A DNA stretch of 56,421 nucleotides from a virus. Of the stretch, positions 48,100 to 56,420 are shown piece after piece (the stretch's first letter is position 1; each line of letters opens with the position of its first letter). Below the pieces are notes generated by a model. The model had not been told where the DNA came from. It saw only the letters and a program-made list of their open reading frames with translations, and did no database searches. The position numbers were made by a program, and so were the translations under genes. Where the stretch lies: IMG/VR virus record IMGVR_UViG_3300027847_002103, positions 1 through 56,421 of that record. The stretch is one strand, 5' to 3'.

Positions 48100-48193
48100 A
48101 TTCTTCTTCCTCCTCTCCTTCGGTTTCATCGAATTCATCGTCGATATAAGTATTAGCCAACTCTTTATTGAGCCGACGATGTTTTTTTGACAT
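48092..48193 (-). CDS. very small acidic protein, 33 aa
   Basis: ATG at 48193 and TAA at 48092-48094. The N-terminal half is basic (MSKKHRRLNKELANTYI) and the C-terminal half is acidic, ending in six Glu with one Tyr. The GGAGAGGAGG in its last codons also acts as the ribosome binding site of the following QueD gene, so it may mainly be a coupling leader peptide. Unknown function. Confidence 0.45.
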   Translation of the reverse strand: MSKKHRRLNKELANTYIDDEFDETEGEEEEEYE

Positions 48194-48198
48194 TTTTT

Positions 48199-48771
48199 TC
48201 AAAACGTCTTTACTAAAACTCTCTCTTGTTTTTTGTTGTTTAAATGACTTTGCCATAGTGTTGGACTCGAGGTTTTTATTTTTTTAAGTTGAGATCTCCG
48301 TTTTTTCCTCGCATTTTGTATATGAAGTTGACTAGCCCCTTCATAAAAAATCTTTCCTTTTATATGATCCATTTCATGTAAAAAGATGCGAGCAGATAAA
48401 TCAGAAAAATAACCATTAAGAGGTTTGTTTTCGGCATCCTCCCAAGATGCAGATAAACTCTTAGGTCTACTTATTTTAATATATAATCCGGGATATGTCA
48501 AGCAACCTTCGGTTTCCCAAACAAATTCTTCCGACTCTTCAATAATTTGAGGATTAAATAATACCATGCCATTTCCTTCATGATTCATAGCGAATGCACT
48601 ATATTGATAACCTATCTGATTTGCAGATAATCCTACCCCATCATAATATTTCATGTTTTCTATTAATTCATCTCTAAATTCAATAGGATCAATCGGAGGG
48701 CTCCAGAAACTAAATGGAATAGTTTCCCGTTCTAATAATTCATGCCCTTCTGGTAATAAAGATTTAATCAT
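48199..48771 (-). CDS. def: peptide deformylase
   Basis: Removes the formyl group from nascent proteins. All three catalytic motifs are present: GVGLSANQIG (45-54), EGCLTYPG (88-95) and HEMDH (132-136), giving the metal-binding Cys90, His132, His136 and the Glu133 base. The 190-residue enzyme has a basic C-terminal extension (NARKKRRSQLKKIK) that could contact the ribosome. Phage deformylases are known in marine T4-like phages. It overlaps the gp46 end by four bases. Confidence 0.94.
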   Translation of the reverse strand: MIKSLLPEGHELLERETIPFSFWSPPIDPIEFRDELIENMKYYDGVGLSANQIGYQYSAFAMNHEGNGMVLFNPQIIEESEEFVWETEGCLTYPGLYIKISRPKSLSASWEDAENKPLNGYFSDLSARIFLHEMDHIKGKIFYEGASQLHIQNARKKRRSQLKKIKTSSPTLWQSHLNNKKQERVLVKTF

Positions 48772-50480
48772 AATATTATACTAAAGTTTTTTCGTTTTTC
48801 AAATTTCATATGAACTCCAAATTTATCATACAAAGTATCTCCCTTGTGAGAAATTACAAAAACATTTATAGTTTCTCCCTGTTCATTGACTATCTTCATA
48901 AATTCATCTGTTCCGTCGCCATCTAAGGAACTATCAAATACTTCATCTAATATTAATAAATTAGTATTAACCGAATTTTTTAATTTAGCAACTGTCCTCC
49001 ATGTAAACAATAGTGCTAGATCAATGCGCATCTTCTCTCCCTCGCTAAAAGAATCATACGTAAAATCATCCCTATATCTTGACTTTATCTCTTCATTAAA
49101 GTTCTCATCTAAATTAAAAGATACAAAGAAATTCATTTGAGTTAAATATTTGTTAATCAATTTATTCATGATTGGCAAATATTGTTTTATAATTCTAGAT
49201 TTTATTCCTTCATCTTTTAAAATACTTTTGGCTGTTTCATTTATAAATTTTTCTTCAATTAATTCCTCTGTTTGAACATTTATTTCCTCAAACTCTTTCC
49301 CATATTCCTTTAATTTCTTTTTTTCATCATTTATATCGCCAGTATCTTGTTCTAAATGATTTATGCTTTCTTGCTGTTTTTTAACATATTGATCAATAAC
49401 ACTTATACCATTATTAATTGTTTGTACTGTTGTCTGGTGATCTTGTATGTTTTCTTGAATTGATTGTATTGAAGATAATCGATCTCTGATTGCATTAAGT
49501 TCTTCATCAATTTTATCGATTGCTGTTCTGAATTCTTTAATCTTTTCTTGCTTTTGAATAATTTCTTTGTGTTTGAAGGCGTGCTCGATGTTTTGTTTAC
49601 ATGTTGGACAATCATCATTTGTCTCAAAGAAGGTGATATTTTTTTGTTCGGAATCAACATTTCTGAGAATGGAACGTTGATATTCTGTAAGTTTATCATG
49701 CTTATTATTCACCTGTTTGGCATCAGACACTTCATTTAAAAATTCTTCTACTGATTTATTAATTTCATCAATTTGTTTTATGCGAGAATCTTTTTCATCT
49801 AAGGAATTTTTAATATCTTTTTCATATTTTGAAATAAGAGTTTTGGTTTTACGTTTCAGTTGTAATATATAGTTCTCTTTTAAGTCTATTTTATTTTCAA
49901 GTAAATCTTTAGCTGATTTAGTTTTATCTATTTTTAGTTTATTCTCTATTGCATATGTTTTAAGAACATTATTCATAGAAGAAAATATTTGTATGTCTAA
50001 CAAGTCCTCTATAATATCTCTTCTGTCTGCTGCTTTCAATTGCATGAAGGGGATAAATGAAGAATTCCCCAAAATTACTATTTGAGTAAATGATTTATAA
50101 TTTAACTTTAATACACTTTTTTCTAAAAATTCTTGAAAATCTCTTACATTAGCATTTTGTTGTAATTGAACACCATCTGTTTCTATTTCAAGGAAATTTG
50201 GCTTAATCCCCCTGCGGACTAAAATATGTTTTTTACCAACTAAAAATTCTACCTCAACAACTGCTTCTCTTTCATTGACAGAATTTACTAATTGAGGTTT
50301 ATTAACATTGCGAAATGGTTTACCAAATAAGCCGAATGTTAAAGCATCAAGCATAGTACTTTTACCTGCGCCGTTATCTCCGATGATAAGTGTAGTTTTA
50401 GATCTATCCAGATCTACTTGAGTAAACACGTTGCCGCTACTTAAAAAATTTTTGTAGCGGACAGCTTTAAATACTATCAT
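48768..50480 (-). CDS. 46: recombination endonuclease subunit gp46 (Rad50/SbcC-like)
   Basis: ATPase of the gp46/gp47 nuclease that resects DNA ends for recombination-dependent replication. Walker A is GDNGAGKST (34-42), a long coiled-coil middle is interrupted by the zinc hook CPTC (C291, C294), and the Walker B/signature end has LLILDEVFDSSLDG near residue 510. The 570-residue length matches T4 gp46 (560). It begins one base overlap from the 102 aa gene, with the gp47 gene beyond. Confidence 0.95.
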   Translation of the reverse strand: MIVFKAVRYKNFLSSGNVFTQVDLDRSKTTLIIGDNGAGKSTMLDALTFGLFGKPFRNVNKPQLVNSVNEREAVVEVEFLVGKKHILVRRGIKPNFLEIETDGVQLQQNANVRDFQEFLEKSVLKLNYKSFTQIVILGNSSFIPFMQLKAADRRDIIEDLLDIQIFSSMNNVLKTYAIENKLKIDKTKSAKDLLENKIDLKENYILQLKRKTKTLISKYEKDIKNSLDEKDSRIKQIDEINKSVEEFLNEVSDAKQVNNKHDKLTEYQRSILRNVDSEQKNITFFETNDDCPTCKQNIEHAFKHKEIIQKQEKIKEFRTAIDKIDEELNAIRDRLSSIQSIQENIQDHQTTVQTINNGISVIDQYVKKQQESINHLEQDTGDINDEKKKLKEYGKEFEEINVQTEELIEEKFINETAKSILKDEGIKSRIIKQYLPIMNKLINKYLTQMNFFVSFNLDENFNEEIKSRYRDDFTYDSFSEGEKMRIDLALLFTWRTVAKLKNSVNTNLLILDEVFDSSLDGDGTDEFMKIVNEQGETINVFVISHKGDTLYDKFGVHMKFEKRKNFSIIL

Positions 50481-50788
50481 TAATTCTCAGCTAAAAATCT
50501 GGGCTTGCTACCATTTTCGAATTGATATTCATTATCTTTTAGCTGATTTTTTAATACTTGAGATACGAGCTGATTTAATGTTATATCGTTTTCATGAGCC
50601 ATCAACATCAATTTGTTTAAATCTGGCTCTTCTATTTCAACTTCTATATTTTTTGCTTTAGATTTTGTTTCTTTTTCGTGGGATTTATCATCCATAAAAA
50701 TTCTCTCTGCTTCTTTCAATGAACAATTATGTTCTCTGGCTATTTCAGGTAAACGCTCACCATAAAACCAGGATGCGTTGTCACTCAT
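50480..50788 (-). CDS. hypothetical protein between gp47 and gp46, 102 aa
   Basis: Contains an N-terminal helical part (ASWFYGERLPEIAREHNC) and a C-terminal PDLNKLMLMAHENDITLNQL followed by VSQVLKNQL, which has the look of a ribbon-helix-helix DNA-binding tail. Small genes are often found here in T4-like genomes (46.1 position). A perfect sigma70 promoter lies 23 bases before its ATG, inside gp47. A regulator is possible; not shown. Confidence 0.6.
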   Translation of the reverse strand: MSDNASWFYGERLPEIAREHNCSLKEAERIFMDDKSHEKETKSKAKNIEVEIEEPDLNKLMLMAHENDITLNQLVSQVLKNQLKDNEYQFENGSKPRFLAEN

Positions 50789-50789
50789 A

Positions 50790-51845
50790 TTACTCTAAGG
50801 TTAAAGATTCATTATACAGGTTTCTCATTAAAATGTCAAGTCTTTTTTTATCTGCAATTGTTTCCATTTGATCTATATATGAAGATAAAATAGTCATAGT
50901 ATCTTGAGCTTCGTCAACGAATGTTTCGTCACTATCTAATTCAGCAAAAGATTCAACAACAGTAATATCTCCCACTCCTGATTTATACATTTTATCTAAT
51001 ATCACATCAAATAGATATGGATTAGTTTTATTTTCAACAATTATTTTAATATAACAATTTTTCCATTTATCAAAATCTACACCTTGAACTGTTTCCGCCG
51101 TCCATTCTAAATCGTTATAAAAATACTTATGAAACATTTCATGAGGATTTTCAACAAATGTTAATTCTCTGGTCTCAAAATCAAATATGTGAAATCCGCG
51201 TGGATCAGCATAATCCATCCAATTTGTTTGGTAGGGATTACCCGTATAATAAATGGTTCCGTTATCACTTTTATGATGAAAGTGACCGCTAAACACCATA
51301 TCAAATTTTTCAAATAATTTACGATCTAATCCTTCTTGGCAGAATTGGCCTCTAATCATTTCGAATCCATTTACTTCGAGATGACCAAACATCAAATCAC
51401 ATTTAGTACCATTAATTAAATTAACAGCAGAATCATGATTTCCCTTACATATCCACGGCATCATTATAAATGTTGAATCGCAATATGTTAATTCACATGG
51501 GTTACTATAAGTTGTAATATTAGAATATTCTTTTAATAAAAGGGCTGGAGAATTTATTTCATTGGTAGTTTTATAGAATGTATCGTGATTGCCGGCTAAC
51601 ATATGGCATTCTATATCATCTTTTGCCATGGGATCAAAAAACATTTGATTAGCATCATAAAGAGATTTATAATTGACAAACTTTCGTCTATCAAATACAT
51701 CGCCCATATGTATAAGCTTTTTTATATTATGTTCTTTAAGATATGGAAAGAATATATTTTTGTAAAATTTGGTAAAATAACTAGAAAAAGCTATATTATC
51801 ATTCCTGGCACCGAAGTGTGTATCCGTAAGTATAGCTGTTTTCAT
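50790..51845 (-). CDS. 47: recombination endonuclease subunit gp47 (Mre11/SbcD-like)
   Basis: The metallophosphatase motifs are all visible: DTHFGARND (8-16), HMGDVFDRRKF (46-56), AGNHDTF (84-90), MFGHLEVNGFE and SGHFHHKS. The 351-residue length is close to T4 gp47 (339). It forms a nuclease with gp46. ATG overlaps the gp55 stop (ATGA). The last dozen codons include a full sigma70 consensus for the genes downstream. Confidence 0.95.
   Translation of the reverse strand: MKTAILTDTHFGARNDNIAFSSYFTKFYKNIFFPYLKEHNIKKLIHMGDVFDRRKFVNYKSLYDANQMFFDPMAKDDIECHMLAGNHDTFYKTTNEINSPALLLKEYSNITTYSNPCELTYCDSTFIMMPWICKGNHDSAVNLINGTKCDLMFGHLEVNGFEMIRGQFCQEGLDRKLFEKFDMVFSGHFHHKSDNGTIYYTGNPYQTNWMDYADPRGFHIFDFETRELTFVENPHEMFHKYFYNDLEWTAETVQGVDFDKWKNCYIKIIVENKTNPYLFDVILDKMYKSGVGDITVVESFAELDSDETFVDEAQDTMTILSSYIDQMETIADKKRLDILMRNLYNESLTLE
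50811..50839 (-). promoter_or_regulatory. perfect sigma70-type promoter inside the end of gp47
   Basis: TTGACA (50839-50834), 17 bases, TATAAT (50816-50811) on the minus strand, all within gp47 codons for LDILMRNLYNE. Initiation near 50804 gives a leader of about 16 bases to the ATG at 50788. It would let host polymerase transcribe the 102 aa gene and gp46 apart from gp55 and gp47. Confidence 0.7.
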
Positions 51846-52432
51846 GAAGCTGTTTTAGCCTCTACCATATAAGGTACCAATGTATTAGCCGCACTTACTG
51901 CAGTTTTTTTTGATTTTCTTGCTTTCGCATCTTCAAAATCTCCTACGAATTTATACATATTTGCTTTTTGTTCTTCTGTTAAAACTTCAACGTTGAAGTG
52001 ATGATCATCTTGGTCATGATCTGATAATGCAATACTATCAGATAGCATACTATTATTATGAATGGTTTTATATTTTATATAAAGTTGTTTTTTTTCTTTT
52101 TGAATTCTTCTAATAAATGCAAAATATATAATTTGGGTAAAATAAGAAAATGGATTAGAAGACCTTTCCGGATTAAAATTATGTGCAGATTGAACACAAT
52201 TTTCTATTCCATCAGATATCATTTCATCTCTGAAAGTATAATTAACAAAGTTTGGTCTTAAACTTAGTCTTTCCGCAATTTTCATGAAACAGCTTCCAAT
52301 ATAATCTGGAATAATTGGAACTAGTTCTTCTGGATCTTTTTTCTTTACCTCAGCACAATGATTTTTATAACTAACCATTTCTTCATGAAATTTTTTATTA
52401 TCAACATAATGTATTGATTTCGCTCTGGCCAT
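51842..52432 (-). CDS. 55: late transcription sigma factor gp55
   Basis: Directs host RNA polymerase to the NATAAATA late promoters. The 196-residue protein carries SDGIENCVQSAHNFNPERSS and NPFSYFTQIIYFAFIRRIQK followed by EKKQLYIKYK, matching the most conserved part of T4 gp55 (185 aa). It ends in a basic Ala/Lys tail. It overlaps gp47 by four bases. This gene makes the late promoter assignments in the window meaningful. Confidence 0.93.
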   Translation of the reverse strand: MARAKSIHYVDNKKFHEEMVSYKNHCAEVKKKDPEELVPIIPDYIGSCFMKIAERLSLRPNFVNYTFRDEMISDGIENCVQSAHNFNPERSSNPFSYFTQIIYFAFIRRIQKEKKQLYIKYKTIHNNSMLSDSIALSDHDQDDHHFNVEVLTEEQKANMYKFVGDFEDAKARKSKKTAVSAANTLVPYMVEAKTAS

Positions 52433-52439
52433 GATTTAC

Positions 52440-53741
52440 CTATTTTTTAGATGACTTAGTTTTCTTTTTAAGTGCTTTACTAATTACCGCTTTTACTGGT
52501 TTCTTTGCTACTTTTTTAACCGGTTTCTTTGCTACTTTTTTAACCGGAGGTTTGAGAATATTTATTTCCTCTTTAGCTGGTTTTTTTATCGGCTTCACTT
52601 CTTCGGCATCTTTTTTCAATGCTTCCCTATATACATTTACAATTTCATCCTGAAAATGCTGTGTATCTTTTTCCAACTTTTGCATTGATTCTAAGGTTGG
52701 ATATTCTTTCTTTTTATGAAAAGATATTGTTTTTTTCATAGTATTTTGGGTAGATAACTCTTCAATATCAACATTAGCTATTTCTGTTGGGTCAAACAAC
52801 TTCATTGTTTTTTGATGAAATTGAACACTCTGTGGAGTATAATCTCTCTCTGGAATCATTTCTTTCGGAGGAAATACAATTACTGTAGGAGTCCCTATAA
52901 GCTGTGCTAAGTAAGAAAAACCGCCGCGTGATGATATTAGATAAGAACAATTTGAAATTGCAGTAAAGAGCTGTTTAGGAGTCATAGTATAATCAAGATA
53001 TTCTATGCTACGTTTGGATTTTTTCAATTCCGAATTTAAATCATTCCAATATTTATTAACAACCTTTTCATCTCGCGCAATCATTTTATCACCGATATTT
53101 TCAAAAGAATTTTGCGAAATTAAATCCCAGCCAATTGGAGGAGAATATTTGTATATGCAAACAGAATCTTTTTTGGGCCTACTCCATTGTGACTTAGTAG
53201 GATACCATTCCATTTGTGTTGAAAGAGGTGAAAACACATATTGCTCCATATTAATTGGAACATACTTATACCACATATTTCTATGAGTTCTATCTATATG
53301 AGAAAAAAGGCCTTTACCTTTCAAAGCACTTTTATAAGTTCTTAAAATATTTCCAAATGACCTTCTTATTTTAGTAAATTTAATTTCAATATCTGAATCC
53401 CATTCTTTAATCATATGTTCAATTTTGGCTAAAGTAGATTCTTTATTATTAAACCCTTTTTCGGCATGTGTATCGTCATATAAAATTTTTAATCTTATAG
53501 GCCTAATTTCATTTAGCCATAACCAATAATTCATATTACAAACAATATCGCCATAACCATAATCAGTTATTATGCTAACCATTTTAGACAGATCAACATT
53601 TAGTTCATTTAAAAATACTGAATCTATACTATTATGATGATATAATTCGTGTTCTAATTGATGATATTTTGCCCACCTATTAGTAGGTAAAAGAATCCTA
53701 TTCCCATCAAATAAAACTTTTATTGCTTTTTCCTTATTCAT
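52440..53741 (-). CDS. GT9-like protein with lysine/proline-repeat tail, 433 aa
   Basis: The C-terminal half of the globular part (LFTAISNCSYLISSRGGFSY, LAQLIGTPTVIVFPPKEMIP) resembles the donor-binding part of heptosyltransferase-type (GT9) enzymes. The N-terminal half has VSIITDYGYGDIVCNMNYWL, a possible Rossmann start. From about residue 385 to the end the sequence switches to a KKPVKKVAKKPVKKVAKKPV tract ending KKKTKSSKK, like histone H1 or AlgP tails, encoded by a 24-base tandem repeat. This fusion, placed between uvsW and gp55, is unusual. Function as a sugar transferase is a guess. Confidence 0.55.
   Translation of the reverse strand: MNKEKAIKVLFDGNRILLPTNRWAKYHQLEHELYHHNSIDSVFLNELNVDLSKMVSIITDYGYGDIVCNMNYWLWLNEIRPIRLKILYDDTHAEKGFNNKESTLAKIEHMIKEWDSDIEIKFTKIRRSFGNILRTYKSALKGKGLFSHIDRTHRNMWYKYVPINMEQYVFSPLSTQMEWYPTKSQWSRPKKDSVCIYKYSPPIGWDLISQNSFENIGDKMIARDEKVVNKYWNDLNSELKKSKRSIEYLDYTMTPKQLFTAISNCSYLISSRGGFSYLAQLIGTPTVIVFPPKEMIPERDYTPQSVQFHQKTMKLFDPTEIANVDIEELSTQNTMKKTISFHKKKEYPTLESMQKLEKDTQHFQDEIVNVYREALKKDAEEVKPIKKPAKEEINILKPPVKKVAKKPVKKVAKKPVKAVISKALKKKTKSSKK
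52500..52547 (-). repeat. 24-nt tandem repeat coding for the Lys/Pro tail
   Basis: Two exact copies of TTTCTTTGCTACTTTTTTAA plus CCGG (plus-strand reading) stand head to tail at 52500-52523 and 52524-52547. They encode KPVKKVAK repeats at the end of the GT9-like protein. Such repeats can gain or lose units by slippage. Confidence 0.85.
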
Positions 53742-53754
53742 AACTATACCCTAT

Positions 53755-53783
53755 ATTATACCCTATTTCTGTATTAATATCAA
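53755..53783 (-). promoter_or_regulatory. sigma70-like promoter (TTGATA-17-TATAAT) before the GT9-like gene
   Basis: TTGATA (53783-53778) and TATAAT (53760-53755) are 17 bases apart on the minus strand in a 119-base gap. One position of the -35 deviates from consensus. Initiation near 53748 leaves a leader of only about seven bases before the ATG at 53741, so translation may start nearly leaderless or use the preceding GGG. It would drive the GT9-like gene, gp55 and gp47. Confidence 0.45.
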
Positions 53784-53860
53784 CTGTTAACTTGCCGGTT
53801 GATTTTTCTGAAAAAATATATTATAATAAATATGTTGTCGGCACCGGAGAATATATAAAA

Positions 53861-55309
53861 CTATATCTCGATGTGAAACATGCTATATTTAAACTGTTGT
53901 TCATTATATTGCGAAATTCGTTCTTTAAAATGTTTAAGAGTATAATTGGTATAAGATTTATAAGATAAATCATCAGCTATATCAAATAATACGGCTTCTG
54001 TTTTATTATCACCTTTTCGCAATCCTCTTCCTATCGATTGTAAATTTCTTATCTTAGACTTAGAAGGACTGGCAAAAATGATATTATGAAGATTCCTAAT
54101 ATTAATACCAGTAGAAAATGTTCCGAATGAAGCCACAATAATCGCGTCAGTTTCTTGTTCTGTAATTTTTCTAATTTCTTCTCTATCTGCTCCATCTACT
54201 CCTCCATGTACAAAAAATACTTTCCTATTACTCTCTACTTTTTCTTTTATTATATTATATAATATTTTACCATGTTTTTCAACAAATTGAAACAAAAGTA
54301 ATGTATTTCCTTTTTGATCAACTGCTAGATTTCGAATAAATTTATTTCTTTTAGGATGTCTAACGAGGTAATCCATTTCCTCTTGATATGAAAATCCTTT
54401 ACACTCTGCTTTTGATTCATCACTATAAGTTAGTATAAGTGCCTTAATAGAAAATTCTGAAAGATATCCAGCATCAATTAAATCTTTTGTTTGGGTTACA
54501 CTAAAAACCGGGCCAAATAATCCCTCAAGAATTAGCTTGTGAGTTTGAGTATCATCTAATGTACCCGTTGTACCAAATTTATATCTACATTTTTTTAACT
54601 TGCTCATTACAGAAGTTAAGGATTTGGCTTTAAATAGATGTGCTTCATCACCCACCATAAACTCGAATCCTTCGAAATAGCTTTTGGGTAAATTATATAT
54701 TGATTGCCAAGTTGATATAACTATTGGTTTATCAGTTTCTTTTTCTTTACCAGCCTTTATAATATGACAATTTTTTTCTACATCCCAGTTATCACTATAT
54801 TCTTGAAAATCTGTATACATTTGTTGTGTTAATGATACAGTTGGCACTACTATGAGACTCCTTGTATTATAATACCTTAATAACAAATATATTATAAGAG
54901 ATTTTCCGGAAGCTGTTGGAGATAAGAGTAAGCACCTATCATTTTGAATACAATGTGTTACAGCTCTTAATTGATAATCTCTGGGTTCTAGATTTAAAGC
55001 GTAGTTTCCATATAACCGAGAGCAATCAGTATCAGTGAAATTATTATTACCGAACGTAAAACTTTTATCAACTTGTAATTCATAGTCTCCGACCTCACAG
55101 AATTTTTTAACATATTCAGCAAGTCCATAATATAATCTCCCTGTTCTTATATCGAATAATCTAATTTTGCCGTCCCAAAATCCATTTTTGTAAGACGATG
55201 TGAATCTAGCATTTGGAACTTCAAACGTAAAATAATCATTTAATTCCGCAGCTTGACCTCTTTCACACTCTACTAATAAATGAACATCATCTATTTTTTT
55301 TAATATCAT
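53861..55309 (-). CDS. uvsW: DNA/RNA helicase UvsW
   Basis: Superfamily 2 helicase that unwinds R-loops and branched DNA and helps switch T4 replication to the recombination mode. PTASGKS (131-137) is Walker A, VGDEAHLFK near 221-229 the DEAH box, GTTGTLDD motif III and GRGLRKGDNKTEA near the end motif VI. The N-terminal domain (YKNGFWDGKIRLFDIRTGRL) matches T4 UvsW. 482 aa against 503 in T4. Overlaps UvsY by four bases. Confidence 0.94.
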   Translation of the reverse strand: MILKKIDDVHLLVECERGQAAELNDYFTFEVPNARFTSSYKNGFWDGKIRLFDIRTGRLYYGLAEYVKKFCEVGDYELQVDKSFTFGNNNFTDTDCSRLYGNYALNLEPRDYQLRAVTHCIQNDRCLLLSPTASGKSLIIYLLLRYYNTRSLIVVPTVSLTQQMYTDFQEYSDNWDVEKNCHIIKAGKEKETDKPIVISTWQSIYNLPKSYFEGFEFMVGDEAHLFKAKSLTSVMSKLKKCRYKFGTTGTLDDTQTHKLILEGLFGPVFSVTQTKDLIDAGYLSEFSIKALILTYSDESKAECKGFSYQEEMDYLVRHPKRNKFIRNLAVDQKGNTLLLFQFVEKHGKILYNIIKEKVESNRKVFFVHGGVDGADREEIRKITEQETDAIIVASFGTFSTGINIRNLHNIIFASPSKSKIRNLQSIGRGLRKGDNKTEAVLFDIADDLSYKSYTNYTLKHFKERISQYNEQQFKYSMFHIEI

Positions 55310-55749
55310 TGTCCCATTGTAAAGCGTAAAAAGTCAATTGCTGATTTAATATTATATCCTCTAGTATTTAGGGATTTGATAATCGATTCTAAAAACTCTA
55401 CTTTTATCTTTTGATATTCTAATCTTTGATCAGATTCAATTAAATCTTCATCCCCATTTAGATATGTTTCTATTTTAGGTTCATATCCCTTAATTAATTT
55501 AACTTTAAATTGTTCCCATCCATGTTCTTCTAATTCTTCTTCACTCATTTTTCCAGCATACCAAATAGTTTTATACTTTAGAAGTCTTTTTTTATCGTAA
55601 AAGAATTTTTTTTTGGTGAGAGATTCATCGTTATAAATTCCTAAGTATTTACTATGAAGATTAGGGAGTTTTAATAATTCTAAATCTAATTTGGTATCTT
55701 CAATCTGACAATCTTTTTGCCACATTGTTTGAATATCACTTAATTTCAT
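55306..55749 (-). CDS. uvsY: recombination mediator UvsY-like protein
   Basis: UvsY loads the UvsX recombinase on single-stranded DNA covered by gp32. The 147-residue protein (T4: 137) is helical and basic and starts MKLSDIQTMWQKDCQIEDTK, with LLKLPNLHSKYLGIYNDESL and KLIKGYEPKIETYLNGDED segments typical of the family in marine T4-like phages. The position directly before uvsW and after gp19 supports it. UvsX itself is not in the window. Confidence 0.85.
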   Translation of the reverse strand: MKLSDIQTMWQKDCQIEDTKLDLELLKLPNLHSKYLGIYNDESLTKKKFFYDKKRLLKYKTIWYAGKMSEEELEEHGWEQFKVKLIKGYEPKIETYLNGDEDLIESDQRLEYQKIKVEFLESIIKSLNTRGYNIKSAIDFLRFTMGQ

Positions 55750-55755
55750 AATGTT

Positions 55756-56280
55756 TTATGTAGGTTCGTTTAGCCTTGTCATTGTATAATAATTATATTG
55801 GAAAACTATGTCTGCTGTAGAATATGTTATATCGGCAGCCATTATATCAAACTGAACTGCTCCGAGAGATTTAGGCCACAAATTATAAAAATCAAATCTT
55901 AATGAGGGATTTTTTGAACCAGTAAGAATGAATAAAGATCCAGTTGTATCAACTCCAATTTCTTTTCTTTTTTCATAATCCTTGAAACCGAAAGGTTTTC
56001 CTAAACCAATTATCCATGATTGAATTTCTTCCCAATTTCTTAGATATTCATCGACGATTATTGTTATTGAAAATTCATCAAATGTTACATTATCACCGGC
56101 AACATAATGTTGTTTATGGGGTGTGGGTATAGCTATTTCTGATATTGAAACACCTGGTAAATTAGCTGTTTGACAGTAAAATTGAGTTTCTGGCATAGCC
56201 GAGCAGAGAAATCTGAAGCCAGTAGGTGAAAGGTAATTTATATTATCTGAACCGCGTACGCCGGTGGATTTTTTTGCCAT
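55756..56280 (-). CDS. 19: tail tube protein gp19
   Basis: Forms the inner tube of the contractile tail. The 174-residue protein (T4: 163) has NLPGVSISEIAIPTPHKQHY, DEFSITIIVDEYLRNWEEIQ and WPKSLGAVQFDIMAADITYS, all typical of T4-type tube subunits. Genes uvsY and uvsW follow, as in other T4-like marine phages. A late promoter and terminator overlap lie directly upstream. Confidence 0.92.
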   Translation of the reverse strand: MAKKSTGVRGSDNINYLSPTGFRFLCSAMPETQFYCQTANLPGVSISEIAIPTPHKQHYVAGDNVTFDEFSITIIVDEYLRNWEEIQSWIIGLGKPFGFKDYEKRKEIGVDTTGSLFILTGSKNPSLRFDFYNLWPKSLGAVQFDIMAADITYSTADIVFQYNYYTMTRLNEPT

Positions 56281-56297
56281 TGATACCTCGTGAGCAT

Positions 56298-56333
56298 AAA
56301 AAAAGGGTAAAGAATCTAAGACCCCTTACCCTT
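56298..56333 (-). terminator. intrinsic terminator upstream of gp19
   Basis: On the minus strand AAGGGTAA (56333-56326), a 15-base loop and TTACCCTT (56310-56303) form an eight-base-pair stem, followed by a run of seven T (56304-56298). It would stop transcripts from the gene to the right. Its upstream arm overlaps the late promoter. Confidence 0.75.
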
Positions 56334-56340
56334 ATTTATA
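56333..56340 (-). promoter_or_regulatory. T4-type late promoter TATAAATA of gp19
   Basis: Exact TATAAATA on the minus strand, 45-50 bases before the gp19 ATG. It is the canonical late element of T4 gp55-directed transcription. Expected initiation near 56326 lies just past the first arm of the terminator hairpin, so a transcript starting here could not fold that hairpin. Confidence 0.8.
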
Positions 56341-56360
56341 TCACTTAATTTAATACAAGA

Positions 56361-56420
56361 TTACATCAAGTTTGTAACAAGACATCGTCTGTAATAAACA
56401 TTAGTATTATAAGTGAGTGA
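56361..56420 (-). CDS. 3' end of an upstream gene, partial
   Basis: A minus-strand frame is open from the window edge to TAA at 56361-56363 and ends ...TYNTNVYYRRCLVTNLM. The terminator directly after it supports a gene end here. In T4-like phages the gene before gp19 is usually the tail sheath, but 19 residues are too few to identify it, and a second frame is also open over part of this stretch. Confidence 0.35.
   Translation of the reverse strand, partial: SLTYNTNVYYRRCLVTNLM

Noticed and set aside
48480-48510. TTGACA-17-TAAAAT inside the deformylase gene
   Set aside because: The -10 is imperfect, it is in mid-gene, and no gene start is nearby.
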